Shown here in pieces: positions 47,901 through 56,088 of a DNA stretch of 64,000 bases (position 1 is the first letter of the stretch; each line of letters starts with the position of its first letter). Source of the DNA: Anisodus tanguticus (taxonomy: Eukaryota > Streptophyta > Magnoliopsida > Solanales > Solanaceae); contig CM067543.1 of NCBI GenBank assembly GCA_034509755.1, positions 54,988,653-55,052,652 of the forward strand. Reading direction: 5' to 3'. The notes under the pieces were generated by a model, which was not told where the DNA came from, did not search any database, and saw nothing but the letters and a program-made list of their open reading frames with translations. Made by a program: the position numbers and the translations under genes.

Positions 47901-49397
47901 CAGTTCAGCAGGTATGTTTATTCATGCATGATCCCAGGGTTGAGCACATGAATGCAATCAAACGCATTATTCGGTATATTCAGGGGACGCTAGACTATGG
48001 GTTGCACTTGTATCCGTCATCTACATCCACACTTGTCTCTTACACGTATGCTGATTGGGGTGGGTGTCCCGACACCAGACGGTCGACTTCTGGCTACTGT
48101 ATGTTCCTTGTCAACAACTTGGTCTCCTGGTCAGCCAAACGTCAGGCAACTCTATCACGCTCAAGTGCCGAGGCGAGAATATCGAGGGTAGCGAATGTGG
48201 TCTCCGAATCATGTTGGCTACGTAATTTGGTTTTGGAGCTTCATTGTCCCATTCAGAAGGCAACCTTGGTATACTGCGATAACATTAGTGCCATCTACCT
48301 GTCAGGTAATCCAGTTCAGCACCAACGCACTAAGCATATCGAAATGGACATTCATTTTGTCCGTGAAAAGGTTGCAAAGGGTCAAGTTCGTGTATGCCAT
48401 GTCCCGTCTCGTTATCAAATTGCGACATCTTTACAAAGGGTCTACCGGCGGTTCTCTTTGAAGATTTTAGGGACGATCTCGGCGTTCGGAAACCGCCGCT
48501 ATGATCGGGGGTGTGTTAAATAGAGCAATATACATGTGATATACACCGAATATACGAAGAATGTATATCACATATATATCGTGGAATAAAAGCAACAAGA
48601 AGTGCGGTCAACGACCAAGAAGGTTTAAGTGCTGCGATCCGAAATTTCCAAGCGACAAGGCGATCCGGCGAGACACGGTGCGGCCCGGCCTTTGCGTGTG
48701 GCCCAATCGGGCCTCTCGTCCGGCCCGGAACGTTGCTACCGCACATACTTAGGGCGAGAAAAATCAGTTACAAATATTGTATATTAAGGAAAGTATATTG
48801 TGTGTATATTATAGTATATTTATTACCATAAATTAGTGTTATACACTTACCATAATTGTATAGTTAGAATTATGGTAGAACAAGGTTTTAGGAATAGATT
48901 AGGAATAGGATTCTCCTATTTTAACTTGTATATATATTTATTCAATCAATGAAAATAATCAAGGGGATTATTTCTTTCAGTATGTTTTCTCTAATAGTTT
49001 AAGCTTTCAAATGAAATTCACACACACTTCAACATGGTATCAGAACACGCCAGTGGGTGTGTTAAGACATAATATAAGCAAACAAAATTGTGTTCTCTCT
49101 AATAGATTAAGCTTCTAAATGAGATGGTCACACACTTTAACACAAATATATACAAAATTCAAGACGCATACACACACATAGATTGTTGTCTTTGCCACTA
49201 CTAAGCAACCCATATATTTCGATTATAATGTTGCAAGTGGACCCAAGCATGACCATTATATTGTCAAATTTTTGCAGGTTCTGTTTTCTGCTTCACTACT
49301 GAAAAATAATAGCAAGCTTCATGAAGCCCTTATAACGGCAATGACAAACAAGGCATCGGTCGTAGAATGCATAGAAGCAATTGAGAAGGCAGATTGA
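38966..49397 (+). CDS. Plastid-type membrane M41-like peptidase (ATPase-less), 329 aa, ten exons
   Basis: Exons: 38966-39142, 40431-40526, 40706-40780, 41404-41472, 42196-42272, 42433-42521, 42749-42878, 43247-43337, 43427-43492, 49278-49397. All introns are GT-AG and the frame stays open to TGA. Residues 1-45 are Ser-rich and basic, like a chloroplast transit peptide. Two hydrophobic segments follow (about 115-134, FLFTVVGTTGFLGVLAGQ; 140-160, GFFVPYLIGSISLVVLGI). Zinc-protease motif H188-E-A-A-H192 lies in YQERIARHEAAHFLVSYLIG, then ELDRLAVVAMAGLAAEGLKY. The AAA+ ATPase of FtsH proteases is absent. From memory it matches Arabidopsis At5g27290-type proteins ('stress regulated'), whose substrate is unknown. 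HEAAH replaces the usual HEAGH but keeps HExxH. An in-frame ATG at 38855 is an alternative start. Intron 9 is 5785 bp because of a Copia insertion. Confidence 0.9.
39170..39738. mobile_element. Tourist-like MITE in intron 1, carrying a nested Stowaway
   Basis: The ends GGGGTCGTTTGGCAGGGTGT and ACACCCTACCAAACGACCC are complementary apart from one mismatch and one extra base. TTA precedes the left end; TAT follows the right. The outer element is ~330 bp without its guest. Confidence 0.82.
39310..39544. mobile_element. Stowaway MITE nested in the Tourist-like MITE
   Basis: The ends CCCTCTGTCCCAATTTATAC and GTATAAATTGGGACGGAGGG match the Stowaway terminal consensus. TA lies at the right junction. 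It carries the AGTTGACTC motif common to this class. Confidence 0.85.
39762..39828 (-). mobile_element. SINE/RTE 3'-end fragment in intron 1
   Basis: The complement of ACTACCCTCCCCAGATCCC... TTGGGATTACACTGGGTTTG TTGTTGTTGTTG is the 3' end shared by Solanaceae RTE-type LINEs and their SINE partners. A related word set occurs at 52087-52215. Confidence 0.6.
42600..42660 (+). mobile_element. TS-type SINE tail in intron 6
   Basis: GCCGACCCTACCTTGTTTGA followed by GACTGAGGCATAGTT resembles the fragment at 32495-32575. Only the 3' end is present. Confidence 0.5.
43569..44018 (+). repeat. 5' LTR of intronic Copia
   Basis: 450 bp. The block 43655-43795 is built of short CAGCAGCCCAGCAGCAAGG-like repeats that do not match the 3' LTR. 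The flanking parts match almost base for base. Confidence 0.93.
44187..45274 (+). pseudogene. Copia gag, degraded
   Basis: The frame starts MSKNNFHPALTVSNIKLSVP and continues EMENVQYATWAELFKIHAIS and ITISVDLLRTIIEPD-like gag sequence, the same type as in 23522-28136. A frame change falls near 44590. From ~44700 the region is a GC- and CpG-rich low-complexity nucleocapsid segment (44930-45240) with no CCHC knuckle visible, and long chance frames occur on both strands there. Confidence 0.85.
45275..48523 (+). pseudogene. Copia pol, degraded
   Basis: The order is protease (WYMDTGATTHMTSDSG, intact DTGA), GAG-pre-integrase (MWHVRLGHPGSSIL), integrase (FDIIHSDLWTSP, YVLFLDDYSRF, CDNGKEYDNREF, SSQNGKAERKIRS), reverse transcriptase (FARHKARLVGDGKTQQVGID; LLYVDDIILTASS near 47550) and RNase H (GTLDYGLHLYPS; YADWGGCPDTRRSTSGY; DIHFVREKVAKG). 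Frameshifts near 46290, 46900, 47420 and 47450 split the polyprotein. Integrase and RT signature residues are still present, so decay is moderate. The element cannot make its own full protein. Confidence 0.93.
48514..48979 (+). repeat. 3' LTR of intronic Copia
   Basis: 466 bp. It is 16 bp longer than the 5' LTR, and the block 48594-48760 differs strongly from its partner while the remaining ~300 bp are nearly identical. Confidence 0.93.
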
Positions 49398-49639
49398 TCT
49401 TACTCTAGAAATGTGACTAGGGGACTCAGACTTGTGAGAATTTTTTATCCTAAATTTGAAAAATAGGAGGAAAAGAAAGAATTGTCTGTCTATCTATCTA
49501 TCTATACTATATTAAAAACATGAACTCCTAAACTTAAAAGTTAAATTACGTAAATACCCTTCTTAAATTTTCGAACAAACACCAATTTTTAATTAAGTGA
49601 GGAGCATGAAGGACATTTTTCAGGGCTAAAGGTGAGTTC

Positions 49640-49965
49640 GGGGGAGACAATTGTGTGTGACCATAACCACGAATTGGAATTGAATTATCATTACCAACAA
49701 TTATGCCACGAATTGGAATTGAATTATCATTACCAACAATTATGCCACGATTTTTGCTCAAATTGAAATATGACGAGAGATTACCTGGTGCGGAGATCAT
49801 ACGAGAAGTAGTATCGTTGTCCATGTACCAATTTGCATCCGGAGGATTAAGTCCAAGTGTATGCATCGCTGCCTCGATATCCGTGTGGGTTGGGGCTGCT
49901 GTTGGGCCCGCAGCAGCGACGGTCTGCTGTGGCCGAGGCCCAAGCAGGTCAGGCTGGTACAACCA
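49640..49965 (-). mobile_element. Copia gag-pol junction fragment with a 39-bp tandem doubling
   Basis: The minus-strand frame reads AAMHTLGLNPPDANWYMD, the protease start, but the catalytic DTGA is NDTT. Then RGIIVGNDNSIPI occurs twice because 39 bp are tandemly doubled (about 49672-49750). No LTRs adjoin it. It lies ~240 bp beyond the M41-like stop codon, so it may be part of or end that gene's 3' UTR. Confidence 0.8.
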
Positions 49966-49969
49966 TTAT

Positions 49970-50345
49970 TCTTCAGTCATTAAGAGGCCATCAATGACCA
50001 TAATTAGCATTGATGGCATTTAAGTGGAGAGGGAGTTTAAATCTATAACGTTTGTAATTCATAGCTATAAAAGGAGTTCAACCTTCATGTTAGGAGGTCA
50101 TCCGATTTTCATTACATTCACTTGCACGATTTCATTGTAAACTTAAGATACTCAAGCTCTCAATATTGGCTCGGATTCAAATCATTTCAGCTAAGGACCG
50201 AACTAATCTTAGGGACAAGTCTCAATCGAAATTCTATCAATTCAGGCTATTTCTATTGCTTATGTATCTCTAATTATTTATTATGTTTGCTTACGAATAA
50301 ATCTACGTATTCTTAAAATCACTTACAAATTCAACATTATATTTT
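49970..50345 (+). repeat. Possible solo or truncated LTR
   Basis: CATTGATGGCATTTAAG, a TATA-like GCTATAAAAGGAGTTCAACC and a following T-rich segment resemble the U3/R part of an LTR from a larger plant retrotransposon. No matching ends or target duplication were found. 50346-50815 holds nothing recognisable. Confidence 0.35.
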
Positions 50346-50815
50346 TTGAGGTAAACAATTTATCAAAAAAGTGAGTCTGAACGAGAAACAACCCGTAAGA
50401 GTTGCATATATTTGAAGAGAAAATATATTTATAATAAGAATGCTGCGACAACTGGGTCGACGAACCCGTCATGTTCTCACGATGGAAGACATAAACCAAT
50501 ACTATCTCCCAAAACTTTTCAAAATAAAATAAGTTTTTATAATTGACAATTAAGAAGATAGAGCTTGAAAACCATATTTGTGAATTATTAATTCAGACTC
50601 CAGGATAGCGTGTCAAATTGCTATATTATTCACATGATCACACCTGTCTTTCCATTGGGCCAGTTGGACTATCATTAGAAAATAACTTGCCTAAATAATC
50701 AAATTACTTTATAGTACCATTTAAATGTTGGTTGACTACCAATTCGATTATAGCCTGATTAGTTGGATTCTAGCTATGTATACCAAAATCCAAGGTATAT
50801 AATTGATGAGTTTTA

Positions 50816-51791
50816 CTTTTCTCGTGAAAATAAATTAAAATATTATTATAATTGCTCTCAATTTCACTCTTCTTCTGAAGGAAAATATAATTTGACTATT
50901 CTTTATCATAGAGGAAATATTTTGGACATATCTGTAAATTAAAGACATTGTTCCCACAGCCAGAACATAATATCATTCACAATGAAATTGTTTAAAAGAT
51001 TTTATTTAGGGGAGATTAATCTCTCAATAAATTTTATGTTTTTTATATTAATTTTCTTATATGTAGATTGTTTGATCAAATCATATTAGAAATTATGCTT
51101 CTTTTAGGTAAAAATTTCTTTTGTCATCTGATTTATCAGTATTTTCTTGAAGGAAAGTTAATGTATCACCATAATTGCTTTAATTCACTATTTCTGAAAA
51201 AAATAATATAATTCTCTTCCATATTTGACTATTTTTTTTTGTCTTGGAAGAAAGATTTTGGACATCTTTAAATTTAACATCCTTCCCACAACAAGAACAT
51301 AGTAGCATCCACAATATAGTCGTTTAGAGAATTTTATTTATGGAGATTATTCTTTCAATAAGTTTTATGTTTTTTATATTAGTTTTGTTATACGTAGGCC
51401 GTTTGATCAAACCATATTAAATATTATGCTTCTTTTAGTATAATTTTTCTTAGTCATTTGTCGTCATTTTCCTGAAGGAAAGTCAAAGTATTACCATAAT
51501 TGTTTTCATTCATCCCGAAAGAAAAATGTATTTCTTTTTCATATTTGACTATTCTTTGTCTTGGAGAAAAGATTTTGGACGTCTATAAATTGAAGACATC
51601 CTTCCTGCAAACAGAACACAGTAGCGTTCACAATGTCGTCATTTAGAGAATTTTGTTTAGGGGAGAATATTATTTCAATAGGTTTTATGATTTTTATATT
51701 ATTTTTCTCATATGTAGGTCGTTTGACCAAACCTTAATGCAACTTTTTAGTATAGTTTTCTTTGTCGTTTGATTTATCGACATTCAAAGTT
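50816..51791 (+). repeat. Three-unit tandem repeat, ~325 bp period
   Basis: The units start near 50816, 51147 and 51471. Marker words return in the same order: GAAGGAAA, ATATTTGACTATT, GATTTTGGACATCT, AGAACATAGTAGCATCCACA, TTTTATGTTTTTTATATTA, GTTTGATCAAA. Units are ~75-80% alike. No coding frame is shared. 51792-52021 is unique AT-rich DNA. Confidence 0.8.
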
Positions 51792-52021
51792 TGTAATTAT
51801 TACCTTCCGCATGACGCCCTCTTATTTCGATCCCAACAAATTTCAACTAGATATAACATTAAAGAAATAGTTATTTTAAGACTGCTTCATTTTCAAAATA
51901 TCTACTAATAAATAAGAATAACTTAATAAATTATATCTTATATTTATTATTTTCTTAATGGGCGTGAAAAAGCTAAAGTAAAAAAGTTAAAATAAGACGT
52001 AGAAACTAGTATTGAGAAATA

Positions 52022-52666
52022 CTTCCTCCGGATTAAAAGGAGTGCACACCCTTTAACAAGATACTAATTTCAACGCAAAAATAGGTACAACAACAACATA
52101 CCTAGTGAAATCCTACAATGTGGGGTCTGGGGAGGGTAGAGTGTACGCAAACCTTACCTCTACCTTGATAGGTAGAGCGGTTGTTTCCGAGAGACCATCG
52201 GCTCAAGAAAAAGCACAAGCCCAAGCAAAGTAAGACAAACAAAGTGAGTAAGTCATGGTAGCGAATTCTGAAAAGAAACGGTAGCAAAAAGAAGCAATAA
52301 CTAATGCAAGTAAATAAGACAGACAAAATACACATAGTAGCATAAATCAAACGACAAAGACTATAAGGCAATACTGTGCCTACTAGCATGATAGGTTAAG
52401 CAAGCCTACAATAATAATAATACAACTATCAATTTGTAAGCGTAGGTAGGACTAATATGTGTCTTCCATAACCCCATAATAGGCAAAAATAGATAATTTA
52501 ATTAAAATAACCCTAATTAAATATGTATTGAAATTTGGTCACCTATTACTTAATAGGGATAAATCTGAAAAAAGTTAAGTTAATTATTTTTTGATTTGAT
52601 AAATGAACACTCTTTTGGACTCAAAAAATAAAGATTAAGTGAACACTCTTTTTAATCTGGACGGAG
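52022..52666. mobile_element. Stowaway-like MITE with nested SINE/RTE piece
   Basis: The ends CTTCCTCCGGATTAAAAGG and TTTTTAATCTGGACGGAG are complementary and flanked by TA. Inside, 52087-52215 (ACAACAACATACCTAGTGAA, GTGGGGTCTGGGGAGGGTAG, GGTTGTTTCCGAGAGACC) is a SINE/RTE-type insert followed by a long A-rich stretch. Confidence 0.75.
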
Positions 52667-53452
52667 TACTAAATTGTTATAGTAGAAATTAATGTCATAA
52701 TGAATAGGAAAAAGGGTAAAAAATATCCTTTTTTTTTAATTTATTTGATAACTTTATCCTCGATTTTATTAGGGTTGTTCTTACCTTGCCGTCAACAAAC
52801 TTCATATTTGCCCTTCAATTAGATGAAAATCCTCAAATTAGTCAAAATTATCCAATTTTATTAAAATTACCTGATTTTAATTCGACCCGACCCACCTAAC
52901 TAATTTAACACACAGAAAGAACAATTCCATTCTTCCTTCTCTGTGGAAGTTTTCAAGTGGGTGTTTCAATGATTCTGGGTTGTGGATTAGGAGTTGTCCG
53001 ACGATGAGTCACCGGTGGAGCGGTGGTTTGGTTGGTGTTTGGAGGTGGAGATGCGGTGGTGTTTTTTCTCTGGGACGAAGAAAACAAGAGGTCCCTGTGT
53101 TGTATGTAATTGACGATGAAGAAGAGAGTCCCTTGAGAATCTGCTATTCCGCGAGATATGACTTTTCTCCGGCGAACTCTATTGAAACACAATACTACTA
53201 TTTTGTGTGGGTGTCGTTTTACCATTTTGGCTAATTGCTCAGTTTTTAATGTTGTTAGATTGCTTCTGAGTATTTTCTAGCGATGCGGCGAACTCAGGTG
53301 AAATTAACCGAAATTGGGAAAAAATTAATCGACGAAATAAATTAAGTTACCATGGCTTCAATTTTAGCTAATTGGCGAATCACAATCCAGAACAATGACA
53401 TCAATTTTTAACTCTCCGCCTTGAAACCCATATAAACACCCGGAGGAAATTA
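52667..53452. other. Intergenic, weak open frame only
   Basis: A frame of 84 codons at 52980-53234 (MWIRSCPTMSHRWSGGLVGV...) has no recognised domain, no clear splice signals and an overlapping antisense frame of similar length. I do not call it a gene. Confidence 0.4.
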
Positions 53453-54541
53453 TGTTGGAAATTTATCATTGGCGGGAGTTGCGTCCGACCAACTTTAACG
53501 GCTTAAACACTAGTGTTACGCATGTTAGAGAATCCGGTTCTTCACACATGCATAATCTACTAAGTAAGTAGATGACCGTAGGGCCAAGGATCGTCAAATT
53601 TCGTTGGGAAATGAAAGAGATATTGATCCACGAAGTGAGGTGTTTGAAGCATGAAAAAATGTGGTATTGAAATCAATTCTCCCTCAGCGGTGGAGGAAGA
53701 AAGAATTGTTTTGTTTATAAGTCTCAAAGTTGGCTTGGGGTTTGGGACTCCAAGGGTATCCCATGTGTTTAAAGGATGGAGGACCTAGATGTGCTTCGGT
53801 TCGAGGAAAGCCCACACGCGCGCCGCCGCCTGCCCGTCCGGGCCACAGGCTGTGCTTCTTCTGATATTATCTTTTTGGTTCAGAATTCTTTTATATGTAC
53901 AGTTTGGTCCCTGAAGTTTCAATATGTACAGTTTGGTTCCTGAAGTTTCAAGAAAGTCAGATTTGACAGAGAACATAACCTCAACATCACTCAATTCAGC
54001 CATTTATTTTGGCTAAATTACTCTTCCTAAATGTCATCCGTTGCACATCAAATTCATCATTTATTTTGGTGAATTACTACCTCTATAATTGTCATTACTT
54101 GGACAGTAATGACACTTATGTGGGTAGTTGATAAGCCTCTCATTCAACTATATAAAGGACCCTTTGTCACCATTGTTGAGAGGTACACGAAAAATACACA
54201 AGCGACTCACATAAACAGAAACAGAAATCAGTCTTCCTACTACCTTCCAACATCATTTCATTACTCAAAATTCTTCACGGTAACACTTGAGTTTCCTTTG
54301 CTCATTTGTTCATTTGTTGTTTTATCTTGGGAGACAATTGTCCAAGACGTAGAAATGATACATACGGAGCAATATTGTCTTAAAGACAAAGTGCAAACAC
54401 TCGACTCAGCATACCAAAAACTGTTCCAGTTTGTTTTTCAAGTTCTGTGTAATTTCAGTTTGTTGATCAATTGTAATTTCAGTTCTTGTAATACTTAGCA
54501 GTTACTTGTAATTTCCGTTTCATGCATCTTTGTAACCAACA
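53453..54541 (+). mobile_element. Solo LTR, 1089 bp, TSD AATTA
   Basis: TGTTGGAAATTTATC at the left, ACCAACA at the right, flanked by a perfect AATTA duplication (53448-53452, 54542-54546). It shares ordered words with the solo LTRs at 36643 (reverse) and 60286 (same orientation), for example TAACACTTGAGTTTC, GCTCATTTGTT, GTCTTAAAGACA and CACTCGACTCAGCA. A CpG-rich patch lies at 53813-53853. Confidence 0.92.
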
Positions 54542-54662
54542 AATTAAATGAATTCCTTCTCCGTCTCCGGCGGAAGCTAACTCCGATGAAATGAATCTGG
54601 TATGACATCTCTACGAAGAAAGAGGAAAGAAGAAGTTACTTTCATATGTCCTTGACTCAATT

Positions 54663-54859
54663 AGTCCGATAGTGTAACGTAAAAGGCTATCAATATGGCC
54701 AGTTCTTCCCCCAATTTAACAAGGAAACTGCGCATTCTTCTTCTTCTACAATATGGCCCGTTCTTCCCCCATAGAAAAATTGCATATTCCACAGTTTCCT
54801 TGTTAAATTGGGGGAAGAACTGGCCATATTGATAAACTGTTACGTTACACTATCGGACT
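54663..54859. repeat. Long near-perfect hairpin (68-nt arms, 61-nt loop)
   Basis: The arm 54663-54730 (AGTCCGATAGTGTAACG ... AACAAGGAAACTG) is the reverse complement of 54792-54859 except for three mismatches near one-quarter of the arm. The loop includes a third, partial copy of the arm core (ATATGGCCCGTTCTTCCCCC against ATATGGCCAGTTCTTCCCCC). It has no MITE family ends I recognise. It could be a small foldback element or a transcribed hairpin giving small RNAs; the sequence alone does not decide. Confidence 0.85.
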
Positions 54860-55504
54860 GGGATGTTGATTTGATAATTTGATTGGTCATGTTGTATTTA
54901 ACTGGTAAAGTCAAATTAACAGAAATGAATCATAACCCGGTTATCCATTTAAATACGGGCCGGTAGCCGAAAGTTATTGGATATATTTTATTTTTTGCTG
55001 GAAAGAAGGCATTGAAATTGAAAACTGGAAGTTAAAGGATAGATTTTGATGATACTATTTCAAGATAGTCTTTACGAAAATAAAGGGGTTTATTCCAAAA
55101 AGAAATTTCTTCAGCAACAGAAACACTGTTATTATTTCCTTTATTGACTGACAATTTATGAAAGAAACAAAAAATCATCAGAACTCGTTAATTTGCGCAT
55201 CTCATATTGATACTCCTAAAAGAAGTTGAAAAGGTAGTGTTGCAATTGAAATAATAAGGTGTCATCCAAAAATTAACAATACAAAACCTTAAATAATAAT
55301 AAATGAGACAACAAAAAAGAAATATACCAAAAGATATAGGAGTACCTTATAATTTAACATTATTTATTTGATCAATTGATCTACATCAGGTCAGATACCT
55401 AACAAAAAGAAGGACGACAAAAACAAGTAACAAATTTTTGAAAAACCAACAATTGGTTTTTTCAAATTGAAAAAAAAAGTATATTATAGTCTCCAAGGAT
55501 TGTA

Positions 55505-55785
55505 TTAATTTAACCAGTTTGCTTGTCGTGAAGATATTGTAATTCTTCCATATGTTGTTATATGTGATCTATATACAAATTTCCCTTCTACTTGTTCTTT
55601 TGTTTTTTCTGCTTCATTTTTTACCATTTGGCCTTGTACTAATTGAGAATTTTCTGGTTCATGTTTCACAATTTGATGTTGTCTTGTGCATTTTCTGATT
55701 CATCTAATACAACTTGTCCTTGGCCTTCATCATTTTCTGGTTCAGACAAAACTGAAGAAAGTACTATACCCAAATGAGTTCAAAA
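55505..55785 (-). pseudogene. Broken paralogue of the repeat-protein frame at 63065-63439
   Basis: The minus strand encodes SVLSEPENDEGQGQVVLDES then a stop after QDNIKL. One base out of frame it continues KHEPENSQLVQGQMVKNEAE and KEQVEGKFVYRSHITTYGRI TISSRQANWLN before TAA at 55505-55507. The last part aligns with KEQVEGAFVYRTKITTYRRI IISSRQA in the copy at 63 kb. The copies lie in a diverged duplication: about 54870-55900 against 62425-63650, with flanking non-coding sequence also matching in order. Function is unknown. Confidence 0.65.
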
Positions 55786-56088
55786 TGCTATAACAACAAA
55801 TTGAAGTCAATTACATGTTTATTATTACTCTTACATTGGTCCTCTATTTACCTTACGGTCCATTAACAACAAAGTTCGTGCTATTATCTTTCGCCTTAAT
55901 ACGACTCTCCTACTAATTGTTTTCACCATGGGACAATTGGTATAATTTGGCTGATATATGAAAGCCACGTAGGGGTACATTTCGATCTTTCTAGTTACGT
56001 TGTTCAAGGATATATTTTAAAAAATTTAATAGTTCAGGAACAAGTGCTTCAAATTATTGCAGAGCGTATATATAAATCAATTTGATAG

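Larger units (their letters stand above)
43569..48979 (+). mobile_element. Copia LTR retrotransposon in intron 9, 5411 bp, TSD GTATG
   Basis: The LTRs are 43569-44018 (450 bp) and 48514-48979 (466 bp), running TGTTAAATAGAG to TTATTTCTTTCA. TGGTATCAAGAGAC directly follows the 5' LTR (primer site), and a G-rich tract precedes the 3' LTR. GTATG is perfectly duplicated (43564-43568, 48980-48984). It lies in the same direction as the host gene, so its LTR signals could end or start transcripts inside intron 9. Coding frames are broken. LTRs are nearly identical except one GC-rich block of ~150 bp. Confidence 0.96.
43536..49142 (+). mobile_element. TRIM in intron 9, split by the Copia element
   Basis: The second LTR is 49060-49142 (TGTTAAGACATAATATAAGC ... 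CACTTTAACA). The first LTR begins near 43536 (TGACACATAATTTAATTAAG), is interrupted at 43568, and ends at 49034. TGGTATCAGAAC follows it as primer site. Removing Copia rejoins AAAAGTATG to TTTTCTCTAATAG. The element resembles the TRIM in the RIN4-like gene but is a different subfamily. Confidence 0.75.

Noticed and set aside
52953..53234. Overlapping sense and antisense frames near 53 kb
   Set aside because: Neither has a recognisable domain, targeting signal or splice partner; not enough to call a gene.
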